A stretch of DNA of 64,000 nt from an uncultured Erythrobacter sp. (GCA_947502305.1 CANMZA010000002.1:773041-837040); one strand, 5' to 3'. Shown: positions 1 through 7,601, numbered from the stretch's first letter. The notes: generated from the sequence alone by a model not told the origin. Translations and numbers: made by a program.

Positions 1-215
1 CGCACCCATTCTGCGCCTGCCCGAGTCTTCCCAAAACCGCGCCCAGCCAGGATCAGCCAAGTGCGCCAATCACCATCGGGCGGCAATTGTGCGGCGCGGG
101 CTAGCAAGCCCCAGTGAAATTCAAATTCGTTCCGTTCTTCTTGGTTCAGCGCCGCAACAATTTGCTTTTGGACATCGCCGGATTGCTCCGCCAACCACCC
201 AAAATCACTGGTCAC
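1..215 (-). CDS. GTA-type terminase large subunit, N-terminus (partial, runs off the left edge)
   Basis: The large terminase is the ATPase motor that packages DNA into a phage or GTA capsid. Reading leftward from a GTG at 213-215, the first ~71 codons are visible. They end in a block reading LPPDGDWRTWLILAGRG, then FGKTRAGAEWVR, an adenine-binding/Walker A region (GRGFGKT) that closely resembles the DNA-packaging protein (g2) of Rhodobacter-type gene transfer agents. The GTG overlaps the stop of the upstream gene by four bases (GTGA), so the two are translationally coupled. The nuclease half lies outside the window. A conventional prophage terminase is the alternative, but no integrase or repressor is visible on this side. 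Confidence 0.8.
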   Translation of the reverse strand, partial: MTSDFGWLAEQSGDVQKQIVAALNQEERNEFEFHWGLLARAAQLPPDGDWRTWLILAGRGFGKTRAGAEWV

Positions 216-661
216 GGCCCTTTGCTTTCCGGTTCAGTTATACGGTGCCGCTCGCTGCGAACTTGCGCGCGAATGGCCTCTACCTTGCGGTCGATAGAGG
301 CGCGAACTTCGGCGGCGCTAACATTGCGCTGCGCGGCCTGCGCACGCGCCGCATTCTCTCGGTGAGCCGAGAGCAACCGTATGGCGTTGGCGAAATCATA
401 TTTGTCGGCCGCTTCGGTTTGTTGATCACCCTCGCGCAAACGGCGCAGCACTTCCATTTCTAGATGAACGTACCCTTCCCATAGAGCGGTCAGCCAATCG
501 CGGGCAAACTCAGGGTCTTCACGGCGGAGTTTGTACGCTTGGCTGGAACTGATGCCGGCATGTTCTGCGGATTTGGTGACGTTGGAACTCTCGGCGAGAA
601 AGTCGAGGAATTTGGAACGCCGTTCTTTGTTGAAGTTTCGGCGATTGCGGTGCGCGGTCAT
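212..661 (-). CDS. Small terminase-like / HTH protein upstream of the GTA terminase (g1-like)
   Basis: A 149-aa protein beginning MTAHRNRRNF. Residues ~15-45 form a helix-turn-helix (TKSAEHAGISSSQAYKLRRE) like the DNA-recognition domain of small terminases. The remainder is charged and probably helical (two Ala/Arg-rich stretches), fitting an oligomerising small terminase. The start was chosen at 661 because a good ribosome site (AAAGGA) lies 7-8 bases upstream; the longer in-frame extension to 739 reads through a hairpin terminator and is unlikely to be translated. Position immediately before the large terminase with a 4-bp overlap supports the packaging role. A plain DNA-binding protein cannot be excluded. 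Confidence 0.65.
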   Translation of the reverse strand: MTAHRNRRNFNKERRSKFLDFLAESSNVTKSAEHAGISSSQAYKLRREDPEFARDWLTALWEGYVHLEMEVLRRLREGDQQTEAADKYDFANAIRLLSAHRENAARAQAAQRNVSAAEVRASIDRKVEAIRAQVRSERHRITEPESKGP

Positions 662-688
662 GCTCGTTCCTTTCGTGAAGGGAGCAAT

Positions 689-771
689 AAAAAAGGCGGC
701 GTTTCCTAGAGGAAAAGCCGCCCGGCGGGGTCGCGCCAATGTGCTTGGGAAGAATCGGTATTTCTCGATGT
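689..771 (-). ncRNA. Candidate small RNA or attenuated leader in front of the GTA packaging genes
   Basis: On the minus strand a promoter-like pair (778-806) is followed, about 50 bases into the transcript, by a strong hairpin at 695-722 (GGCGGC + TTTCC arms, four-base loop, single mismatch between) and six Ts at 689-694. This is a textbook intrinsic terminator placed before, not after, the small-terminase gene. A transcript of about 80 nt would result. A short upstream stem (ATCG...CGAT near 756-767) is also possible. Either this is an independent sRNA, or readthrough of the terminator controls entry into the GTA operon. No family was recognised. Confidence 0.4.
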
Positions 772-777
772 TGCCTT

Positions 778-806
778 CTTCTAACCAAAGAGCGTGACGA
801 TGTCAA
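778..806 (-). promoter_or_regulatory. Putative sigma-70 promoter reading left towards the GTA genes
   Basis: Minus strand: TTGACA at 806-801, a 17-base spacer, then TAGAAG at 783-778. The -35 is a perfect consensus match and the -10 is fair. The predicted start is near 771. Confidence 0.45.
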
Positions 807-898
807 TCAAAATAACCTATTTGGTGAAATTAAGTCAGTTGCATGGATGCTAGCGGTCGCCTAATTCGGGCCCGATACAGCATAGGGATGTTTCAAAA

Positions 899-1549
899 TT
901 GGCTTGGCTTCGCGCATTATACGAATGGACGATGGACAAGGCTGCGCACCCTTATGCGGTGTGGTGGCTCGCTTTTTTCTGTTTCATTGAATCGAGCTTT
1001 TTCCCAATTCCGCCGCATCCCTTACTAGGGTTGATGTGCCTCGCGGAGCCTAAGAAGGCGATCCGGTTTGGTTTGATCGCGACCGTGGCGTCCGTTCTCG
1101 GCGGATTGTTCGGCTATGGCATCGGATATTTTCTCTTCGACGCGGTGGGCATGCCGTTATTGTCGGCAATCGGCCTCGCGGACAGCCTGCCTGCGGCTCA
1201 ATGCACTTTTGACGAATACGGAGTGGCAGCGGTGATTATTGCCGCTGCGACGCCTGTGCCGTTCAAGCTGCTGACCATCACCGCAGGATTTCTGGGTATG
1301 GATTTGGTGCCATTCGTGCTCGCCAGCTTTGCCGGACGCGCGATGATGTTCCTAACAGTGGGAATTTTGTTCCGGGCTTTTGGTGCACCAATCAAGCAAA
1401 TGATTGATCGCTATCTTGGCTTGCTGACAACCCTGTTTGTGATCTTGGTGGTCGGCGGCTTCATCGCTTTCACACAATTCGCAAGCGGCGATGGCGATGA
1501 CAATGATGCGCCGCCTGCCTGCGAAAGCGCAGAAACAGTGCAGGTCTAA
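899..1549 (+). CDS. YqaA/DedA-family inner-membrane protein
   Basis: A 216-aa multi-pass membrane protein of the YqaA branch of the DedA/VTT (SNARE-associated) superfamily. The conserved opening LYEWTMDKAAHPYAVWWLAF, then the ESSFFPIPP motif at ~residues 30-40, and a second conserved segment (ATPVPFKLLTITAG) near 118-131 are visible. DedA proteins are implicated in lipid flipping (undecaprenyl phosphate, phosphatidylethanolamine); a precise substrate is not known for YqaA. A TTG start at 899 is preferred because family members begin just before LYxWTM; ATG at 932 would lose it. The C-terminus is acidic and soluble. It is transcribed convergently with the sphingolipid pair. Confidence 0.75.
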   Translation: MAWLRALYEWTMDKAAHPYAVWWLAFFCFIESSFFPIPPHPLLGLMCLAEPKKAIRFGLIATVASVLGGLFGYGIGYFLFDAVGMPLLSAIGLADSLPAAQCTFDEYGVAAVIIAAATPVPFKLLTITAGFLGMDLVPFVLASFAGRAMMFLTVGILFRAFGAPIKQMIDRYLGLLTTLFVILVVGGFIAFTQFASGDGDDNDAPPACESAETVQV

Positions 1550-1584
1550 GAGAGGTTGAAGTGATCCCGACCGCGCGCTCGCAG

Positions 1585-2832
1585 TTAGGAGATGATCCCG
1601 ACGGCTTTGCCAGCGCGCTCAAACATCTGGAGGATTGTCTCCACCTCTTCTGAGGAATGCTCCGCACAAAGCGAGCAGCGCAGCAGCGTCATATTTGCAG
1701 GCGTTGCCGGCGGGCGTGCGAGATTGACATAAAGCCCTTCTTTCAAAAGCGCCTCCCACATCCCTGCACCGCGCTCTAGGTCGGGCATGATCACCGCAAC
1801 GATTGCGCTTTGCGGTTCGCTTGTGCCCAATTCAAAGCCCATTTCGGTGAGGCCTGCGTGAAGCCGCTTAGAATTTTCCCAAAGATGCGCGCGCTTATTC
1901 GATCCATGCATCAATTTGCGGATCGACGTGGCCGCCGTCGCTACCACGCTGGGGGGCAGGCTAGCGGTAAAAACATAAGGGCGGCAAACAAGCCGCAAAA
2001 TGTCGAATTTCGGATGGTTGGAGACGCAGAAGCCGCCGACAGTGCCAACGCTTTTAGAGAATGTGCCGATGATGAAATCAACATCATCCATTACGCCTTG
2101 CTCTTCGGCAACTCCACGTCCGTTTTCCCCGATAAAGCCCATCGAATGCGCCTCATCAACCAAGACCATCGCGCCATATTTCTTGGCGATTGCGACCATT
2201 TCCTTGAGCGGGGCAACATCGCCGAGCATCGAATAGACGCCCTCGAGAATGACCAGCTTACCGGCGCCTTCCGGAATCCGGCGCAGGCGCTTTTCCATCG
2301 CTTCAATATCATTATGGCGAAACGGCACGATTTCCGCATTGCCCATGGCGCAACCATCATAGATCGACGCATGGCTATCAATGTCGAGGACAACGTAATC
2401 GCCCTTGCCCGCAATAGTCGCGATGATCCCCAGATTGGCCTGATACCCGGTGGAAAAGACCATTGCGTGGTCCATCCCGTAAAATTCCTTCAGCGCCTCT
2501 TCGCATTCGCGGTGTCCTTGATAGGTACCGTTAAGAACGCGGCTGCCGGTTGTGCCTGACCCGAAATCAGCCAAAGCCTGTTTGCCCGCATCCAAGACAT
2601 CGGGATCAAACGTCATACCCATGTAATTGTAGGTGCCGAGCAAGATCGTATCGCGGCCGTTGCACATCGCCCGTGTGGGGGAGAGCACTTTTTCCATCAC
2701 CAAATTAAACGGATCTTCCACCCCCGTGGCCAGCAACGTCTCACGCGTCTGGATGATGGGATCAAACTTTGAAAAAAGATCGCCCACGGGCTTTTCGGTG
2801 GTCGTCGCAGTATCAGGCAAAGTGTCAGTCAT
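1585..2832 (-). CDS. spt: Serine palmitoyltransferase (PLP-dependent, first step of sphingolipid synthesis)
   Basis: Condenses L-serine with a fatty acyl thioester to 3-ketodihydrosphingosine. The 415-aa protein has the fold-type I aminotransferase (alpha-oxoamine synthase) layout: HASIYDG near 154-160, the PLP-contacting DEAH at ~226-229, and the Schiff-base lysine in GTFSKSVG at ~residue 260. Length and sequence (NYMGMTFDP, GTTGSRVLNGTYQGH) match the soluble SPT of Sphingomonas, about 420 aa. It lies 13 bp downstream of a dedicated acyl carrier protein on the same strand, which argues for SPT rather than KBL or ALA synthase. Sphingolipids replace LPS in this order of bacteria. Confidence 0.9.
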   Translation of the reverse strand: MTDTLPDTATTTEKPVGDLFSKFDPIIQTRETLLATGVEDPFNLVMEKVLSPTRAMCNGRDTILLGTYNYMGMTFDPDVLDAGKQALADFGSGTTGSRVLNGTYQGHRECEEALKEFYGMDHAMVFSTGYQANLGIIATIAGKGDYVVLDIDSHASIYDGCAMGNAEIVPFRHNDIEAMEKRLRRIPEGAGKLVILEGVYSMLGDVAPLKEMVAIAKKYGAMVLVDEAHSMGFIGENGRGVAEEQGVMDDVDFIIGTFSKSVGTVGGFCVSNHPKFDILRLVCRPYVFTASLPPSVVATAATSIRKLMHGSNKRAHLWENSKRLHAGLTEMGFELGTSEPQSAIVAVIMPDLERGAGMWEALLKEGLYVNLARPPATPANMTLLRCSLCAEHSSEEVETILQMFERAGKAVGIIS

Positions 2833-2845
2833 GGCGCGCTCTCTA

Positions 2846-3088
2846 TCAGCTATCTTGCAGCTTGTGCACTGCGGTCACCAATTGTCCGTAAGATTCGATT
2901 TCGGCCTGCTGATTCATGCTGATGATAATGTCGAATTCATCCTCAATCTCGGCAACGAAATCCATGACGGTCAGGCTGTCAAATTCGAGATCTTTGGCAA
3001 AGGTCGTCGCATCGGTGATGGCGACACCTTTCTTGTTAAAGGGTGCGATCAGCCCGCGAATGCTTTCGTCAACTTCGGCTTCGGTCAT
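2846..3088 (-). CDS. Acyl carrier protein dedicated to sphingolipid synthesis
   Basis: An 80-aa acidic carrier protein with the phosphopantetheine motif FDSLT (Ser38). It starts MTEAEVDESI and sits directly upstream of spt, so it probably delivers the acyl thioester to SPT, as described for ACPs beside SPT genes in Sphingomonas and Caulobacter. It is diverged from housekeeping AcpP (IIISMNQQAEIESYG after the helix II region). The gene pair forms a small operon; the promoter should lie in 3089-3225, the gap it shares with the divergent gene. Confidence 0.88.
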   Translation of the reverse strand: MTEAEVDESIRGLIAPFNKKGVAITDATTFAKDLEFDSLTVMDFVAEIEDEFDIIISMNQQAEIESYGQLVTAVHKLQDS

Positions 3089-3225
3089 GGTGAGGTTTGC
3101 TCTTGTTATGCGATCTTCATCGGCGATTACCGCTCCTAACGCATGGAAAGCGTTTTGGAGCCAAACTTGTCAAGCATTGCCGTCACTGGCACATGCTCTG
3201 GGGTGCAAATGGGGGAAATGAGCGC

Positions 3226-3822
3226 GTGATACAAGCGGATGCAAAAGTTGCACCTGAAGACGCACCTGAAGATGCAGTCGAAACGCATGTGGCGGAGCAA
3301 GGCGTTCAGCGGGCCGAGCCACGCGAATTTTCCGCGCAATCAATCCACTTGGTCCGCACCGCGCAGATCAACACTTTGACCCTATCCCAAATGGCGGATC
3401 AAAAAGCCTCAATTCTAATCGGCGCGACATTCGTTGTGTTTTCCTTGGCCGTGACCCGCTTGATCGGCAGCGACCTCAATTTCTCCACCCTCTGCCTTGC
3501 GGCAACGGCATTTTTGTCATCCCTGTGCGCTGTGATGGCGGTTTTGCCGTCCTTGGGTAAACCACCCCAAGATCCGGCCGCATTCAATCCGCTGTTCTTT
3601 GGCCATTTTGCAGCCATTAGCGAAGCGCAGTGGACAGAGGAAATGCTCGATGATTTTGCGACGGATGAAACGCTTTTCCGGGCAATGTTGAAAGACATCC
3701 ATCAAAATGGGCAGGTTCTGTACCGCCGAAAATATCGTTACCTGTCATACGCTTACCGAATTTTCCTTGGCGGGTTGGCGACGACGATGGCGGTTTATAT
3801 CGTGGAATCTCTCACCACCTAA
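3226..3822 (+). CDS. Pycsar-type effector domain membrane protein (DUF5706-like), orphan
   Basis: A 198-aa protein starting at GTG 3226, which follows a GGGGGAAA ribosome site. After an acidic N-terminus comes the diagnostic segment RTAQINTLTLSQMADQ followed by KASILIGATF, leading into a first TM helix, a second TM (LAATAFLSSLCAVMAVLP), a soluble region with DDFATDETLFRAMLKDI and a last hydrophobic segment. This is the layout of PycTM (DUF5706), the membrane-disrupting effector of cyclic-pyrimidine anti-phage systems. No cyclase gene is adjacent (neighbours are ACP and DivK), so a housekeeping role or a distant partner is possible. Its stop overlaps the convergent divK by 4 bp. Confidence 0.65.
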   Translation: MIQADAKVAPEDAPEDAVETHVAEQGVQRAEPREFSAQSIHLVRTAQINTLTLSQMADQKASILIGATFVVFSLAVTRLIGSDLNFSTLCLAATAFLSSLCAVMAVLPSLGKPPQDPAAFNPLFFGHFAAISEAQWTEEMLDDFATDETLFRAMLKDIHQNGQVLYRRKYRYLSYAYRIFLGGLATTMAVYIVESLTT

Positions 3823-4187
3823 GCCGGGAGCAATTCCTTCACCGCATTCATAAATGGCATAATCGAAACCGGCTTTGACAAATACCCGGCCGCGCCAGCC
3901 GAACGAATACGTTCCTCGTCCCCTTTGCCTGCAAAGGCGGTAACCGCCAAAATAGGGATCGACCGCAGCGCTTGATCTTGCTTTGCCGCTGCGATCAAAT
4001 CGACGCCAGACATGCCCGGCAGCTGAATGTCCATAATGATCAAATCCGGCGTGACGGAACGCGCCGTATCCAACACAAGCTCTCCATCTGCGACAGGCTC
4101 AACATCAAAACCATTGGCCTTCAAAACATCGCAGAACAATTTTCGATTGAGGTCGTTATCCTCGACAACCATTATTCGTTTTGTCAC
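3819..4187 (-). CDS. divK: DivK single-domain response regulator
   Basis: A 122-aa stand-alone receiver domain. Acidic pocket ED (9-10), phosphoacceptor D53 in MDIQLPGMSG, T/S switch in VTAFAGKG and conserved Lys in LSKPVS (~105) are all present, with no output domain. In alphaproteobacteria DivK relays cell-pole information from PleC/DivJ to DivL-CckA and thus to CtrA, whose gene is also in this window. Its usual neighbour pleD is absent here; the DUF3572 gene diverges from it, as is common for divK loci. Confidence 0.85.
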   Translation of the reverse strand: MTKRIMVVEDNDLNRKLFCDVLKANGFDVEPVADGELVLDTARSVTPDLIIMDIQLPGMSGVDLIAAAKQDQALRSIPILAVTAFAGKGDEERIRSAGAAGYLSKPVSIMPFMNAVKELLPA

Positions 4188-4333
4188 TGAACGCCCCGAT
4201 GCTTGCGACCTGCAATTTTTTGACCAGTAACACGCATTACTAACTGAGAGGAACCTTCACAATCTCGCAGCCTTCTGATCCCGACCACGCTTCTGCATCC
4301 ACCGAAAGCTACACTAGGGCCGCAACCCTCGCA

Positions 4334-4561
4334 TTGGCGGCGATCGGTTGGGTGTTGCAAGACGAAGACCGCGCAGAACGCTATTTGGATCTCACCGGTC
4401 TAGACCCAGACAGTCTTCGCGCTGGACTAAGTGATCCCCAAGTGCTTGGTTCCGCGCTCGATTTTCTCGCAAATTACGAACCCGACCTGATCCGTGCGGC
4501 AGAAGCGCTGGCCGTAACGCCAGAGGAATTGGTCGCCGCTCGAAAGGACCTTTCTGCATGA
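4334..4561 (+). CDS. DUF3572 family small protein (N-terminus probably longer)
   Basis: A small acidic helical protein of unknown function with the core WVLQDEDRAERYLDLTGLDP and FLANYEPDLIRAAEAL, typical of alphaproteobacterial DUF3572 next to divK. The first canonical start is TTG 4334, but homologous-looking sequence (YTRAATLALAAIGW) continues in frame upstream to about 4262. There a good ribosome site (GAGAGGA, 4246-4252) is followed nine bases later by ATC rather than ATG; the only other candidate is CTG 4244. The true start may therefore be non-canonical. The stop overlaps the next start (ATGA at 4558), first of a coupled series. Confidence 0.7.
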   Translation: MAAIGWVLQDEDRAERYLDLTGLDPDSLRAGLSDPQVLGSALDFLANYEPDLIRAAEALAVTPEELVAARKDLSA

Positions 4562-5220
4562 GCTCATCCCCGTCAAACCGCCCCCTCATCATCAGCGATT
4601 GTGACGAGGTGCTGTTGTATATGGTCGCTCCATTCAAAGACTGGTTGGAGCAAACTCAGGGCGTCAATTTCAATTTAGATGGTCAAAACTTCGCTGAGGC
4701 TTTGCGCTGGCAGGATAGCGGCGAGGTGCTGGAGGCGTCAGATGTCTGGAGAAAACTTGGCGGTTTCTTCGATACAGAAATGGACAAGCAATTGCCCATT
4801 GCTGGCGCGATAGAGGCTATGAATGAGCTGAGCGAACACGCAGATGTTGTCGTTTTGACCAACCTTGTCGATGCACGGCAACAACACCGCACAGAACAAT
4901 TGGCCGCGCATGGGTTGCACGCCAAGGTTTACACCAATCAGGGGCCTAAGGGGCCAGCACTCAAGCGAATCCTCGATGAATTTCAGCCAAGCCAAGCCTT
5001 GTTCATTGACGATTTGGCTCAGCACCATTTTTCGGTGATGGAGACATCGCCGGATGTCGTACGGCTGCATCTGTGCGGAGAGCCGATGATCGCGCATGCC
5101 ATCGATTGCGCGCATCAAGCGGGGCATGCCGATGCCCGTATTGATCAATGGTCGCAGGCACTGCCTTGGTTGAAATCTCAATTGGGTTTGAAACAGCAAT
5201 TGGAAGGAACTTCTGCATGA
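4558..5220 (+). CDS. HAD-superfamily hydrolase, substrate unknown
   Basis: A 220-aa soluble protein. HAD motif I appears as ISDCDEVLL (~12-20), motif II as VVLTN (~98-102), a motif III lysine in QGPKGPALKRIL and motif IV as LFIDD (~147-151). The nucleophile is the first Asp of DCD. Large cap-like insertion between motifs I and II. A phosphatase or phosphotransferase activity is expected, but the substrate cannot be read from sequence. It is coupled to DUF3572 upstream and to the RidA gene downstream by ATGA overlaps. Confidence 0.75.
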   Translation: MSSSPSNRPLIISDCDEVLLYMVAPFKDWLEQTQGVNFNLDGQNFAEALRWQDSGEVLEASDVWRKLGGFFDTEMDKQLPIAGAIEAMNELSEHADVVVLTNLVDARQQHRTEQLAAHGLHAKVYTNQGPKGPALKRILDEFQPSQALFIDDLAQHHFSVMETSPDVVRLHLCGEPMIAHAIDCAHQAGHADARIDQWSQALPWLKSQLGLKQQLEGTSA

Positions 5221-5684
5221 CAGATGCAGTGACTATTGAAGCGCGTTTGCAAGAATTGGGCATCACCCTGCCTGAGGCCGCCGCCCCTGTGGCAAGTTAC
5301 ATGCCGGTCGTCGTGCATGGCGGGTTTGCCCATGTGTCCGGGCAATTACCATTTGTAGACGGGGTGTTGGCCACTGGCCGGCTGGGCGAAGATGTCGATT
5401 TGGAAGGCGGGATGGTCGCCGCGCGTGCATGCGGGTTGATGATCCTTGCTCAATTAAAAGCCGCCGGGGTGCTGGACCAAGTAGAGCGGGTCGTGAAACT
5501 CGGCGCGTTTGTCAGTTCCACCGCCGATTTCACCGATCAACCCAAAGTTGCCAACGGAGCCTCAGATTTAATGTTTGAGGTTTTTGGCGAAAAAGGGCGT
5601 CACTCGCGCGCGGCGGTTGGTGTTCCCGTACTCCCGCTCGGGGCTGCGGTAGAGGTCGACGCGATCATTGCTCTTGCGCAGTAA
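5217..5684 (+). CDS. RidA/YjgF family protein
   Basis: A 155-aa member of the longer YjgF/RidA subgroup (about 150 aa against 128 for RidA proper). RidA enzymes hydrolyse reactive enamines and imines released by PLP enzymes, and family members act as trimers. Visible family features: HVSGQLPFVDG, the stretch VKLGAFVSSTADFTDQP, and the C-terminal RAAVGVPVLPLGAAVEVDAIIA block. The catalytic Arg typical of active deaminases would be the Arg of RAAVGV. The start at ATG 5217 overlaps the preceding stop (ATGA); longer in-frame extensions run into the HAD gene and are rejected. Confidence 0.85.
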   Translation: MTDAVTIEARLQELGITLPEAAAPVASYMPVVVHGGFAHVSGQLPFVDGVLATGRLGEDVDLEGGMVAARACGLMILAQLKAAGVLDQVERVVKLGAFVSSTADFTDQPKVANGASDLMFEVFGEKGRHSRAAVGVPVLPLGAAVEVDAIIALAQ

Positions 5685-5693
5685 GATCGCAGC

Positions 5694-6422
5694 ATGACCA
5701 ATCGGGCGGCACCGCAATGGCTGACGCGCCAGACTTACGCGCATCGCGGCCTGCATTCGGCGGGCATTGTAGAGAATTCGAAATCCGCTGTTGAGGCGGG
5801 GGTCGAAGCTGGGTTCGGCATTGAATGCGATGTGCAACTGAGCCGTGACAAGGTGCCGATGGTCTTTCACGATTGGGAATTGGACCGGTTAACTGGCGAG
5901 AGCGGCAAAGTCGCGGAGCGCAGTGGGGGCGAATTGTGTAAAATCGCCCATAGCGAAAGCGATGATTTGATCTGGACGCTGTCTGACATGCTCAATCTGG
6001 TGGACGGGCGTGTGCCGGTTTTGGTAGAGATCAAATCCTTGCCGCAATTTGATATTGGCAGCGCTTGCGCGGCTGTGGAAGCCAGCATTCGCGGGTATGA
6101 TGGGCCTTTGGCTGTGATGAGCTTTGATCCGCATATGGGCGAATGGTTTGCGAGCAACGCGCCAGATATGCCGCGCGGGCTTGTCACGACCGATACGTAC
6201 GATGCCGGTTTCCTGCATGCTTGGCGGCAACCCCAAGCGTTAGAGCGGGCTCAGCCGGATTTTCTGGCGTGTGATATTCGCGATTTGCCCAATGCCCTGT
6301 CTGAAATGTGGCGCGATCTTGGGCGTCCTTTGCTGACATGGACGGCGCGCACGTCCGAATTGCGCCGGCGCGCAGAGGCATATGCTGATGCGGCGATCGC
6401 GGAAGGCGAAGGGATCGAATGA
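5694..6422 (+). CDS. Glycerophosphodiester phosphodiesterase family protein, cytosolic type
   Basis: A 242-aa GDPD TIM barrel. The catalytic signature is clear: AHRGLH (~17-22), ENSKSAVEAG, IECDVQLSRDKVPMVFHDWELDRLTG (metal-binding Glu/Asp and the acid-base His of FHDW). No signal peptide, so it is expected to act inside the cell on glycerophosphodiesters from lipid turnover, releasing glycerol-3-phosphate. Nine bases separate it from the RidA stop, and its own stop overlaps the next gene (ATGA). Confidence 0.85.
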   Translation: MTNRAAPQWLTRQTYAHRGLHSAGIVENSKSAVEAGVEAGFGIECDVQLSRDKVPMVFHDWELDRLTGESGKVAERSGGELCKIAHSESDDLIWTLSDMLNLVDGRVPVLVEIKSLPQFDIGSACAAVEASIRGYDGPLAVMSFDPHMGEWFASNAPDMPRGLVTTDTYDAGFLHAWRQPQALERAQPDFLACDIRDLPNALSEMWRDLGRPLLTWTARTSELRRRAEAYADAAIAEGEGIE

Positions 6423-7573
6423 GCGCGGATGGCGGCCCGAACAGTGAGTTGACGGTAAAGCTCGCGCCTTGTGTCGGGCAGTTTGACGCTGATGAATGGA
6501 ATGCGCTGGGCGGGGATCGCAATCCCTTTGTCAGTCACGAATTTCTGAGCGCATTGGAAGATTCGGGCAGCGTCGGTGAGGGCACCGGCTGGGACCCTGT
6601 GCCGATTGTGATTACCGGCTCTGATGACCGATTGCTCGCTGCGATGCCAAGCTATGCCAAAGGGCATAGCCAGGGCGAATATGTCTTTGACCACAGCTGG
6701 GCAGAGGCGTTGCACCGGGCGGGCCGCAACTATTACCCGAAATTGCAGATCGCAGCCCCATTCACCCCGGCCAGCGGTCCGCGCTTGCTCCTTTCAGATC
6801 CTTCGCTCGCCGGTCATCTGTTAAAAGGGGCACAGGTTGTTTGCGAGCAGAATGGCCTGTCTTCCGCGCATGCGACCTTCATCGACCCAGCTCAATTGCC
6901 GATGTTTGAAACGGAAAACTGGCTCACGCGCAGCGATCTGCAATTCCATTGGCTCAATCGCGATTACGATAATTTTGACGGGTTTCTCGGCGAACTCGCC
7001 TCGCGCAAGCGCAAGAATTTGCGCAAAGAGCGCGAGGCAGCGCGGGCCGGTCTGAGGATTGAGCGATTGCAGGGGGACGATATCAAGCCGGAGCATTGGG
7101 ATGCGTTCTGGAATTTCTATCAAGACACTGGCGCGCGCAAATGGGGCACACCCTATCTGACGCGGGAAGCGTTCACTTTGATGGGGGAACGGATGGGCGC
7201 AAGAATGATCCTCATCCTCGCTTTTGACGATGATGTTGCGATTGCAGGTGCGCTCAATTTTGTTGGATCTGATGCGATCTATGGCCGATATTGGGGCTGT
7301 GCGCGCGATGTGCGCTTCCTGCATTTTGAGCTGTGCTATTATCAGGCCATCGACATTGCGATTGAATTGGGGTTGCCCCGGGTCGAGGCCGGGGCGCAGG
7401 GCGGTCACAAGCTTGCCCGCGGGTATGAGCCGGTTAAAACCTGGTCAGCGCACTGGATCGCAGATCCAGGCTTTCGCGCCGCTATCGCCGATTTTCTGGA
7501 GCGCGAACGCGAAGGCGTTGCGACCGATCAAATATTTTTGGATGAAAAAACGCCGTTTAAAAAGGACGCCTGA
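6419..7573 (+). CDS. GNAT/FemAB-like acyltransferase (COG3146, DUF482 family)
   Basis: A 384-aa protein of the peptidogalycan-biosynthesis/N-acetyltransferase-like family. Typical features: opening FDADEWNALGGDRNPFVSHEFLSALEDSGSV, central ASRKRKNLRKEREAARAG, and the C-terminal GNAT half with YGRYWGCARDVRFLHFELCYYQAIDIAI and VEAGAQGGHKLARGYEPV. Biochemical function is not established for the family. It ends the ATGA-coupled operon that begins at DUF3572. Confidence 0.8.
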   Translation: MSADGGPNSELTVKLAPCVGQFDADEWNALGGDRNPFVSHEFLSALEDSGSVGEGTGWDPVPIVITGSDDRLLAAMPSYAKGHSQGEYVFDHSWAEALHRAGRNYYPKLQIAAPFTPASGPRLLLSDPSLAGHLLKGAQVVCEQNGLSSAHATFIDPAQLPMFETENWLTRSDLQFHWLNRDYDNFDGFLGELASRKRKNLRKEREAARAGLRIERLQGDDIKPEHWDAFWNFYQDTGARKWGTPYLTREAFTLMGERMGARMILILAFDDDVAIAGALNFVGSDAIYGRYWGCARDVRFLHFELCYYQAIDIAIELGLPRVEAGAQGGHKLARGYEPVKTWSAHWIADPGFRAAIADFLEREREGVATDQIFLDEKTPFKKDA

Positions 7574-7601
7574 CGCGGCCTTATCCCATCCGATGCGACC
7601 T

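Noticed and set aside
1..898. Prophage attachment site or integrase next to the terminase
   Set aside because: No direct repeat, tRNA end or recombinase was seen between the terminase genes and the YqaA gene.
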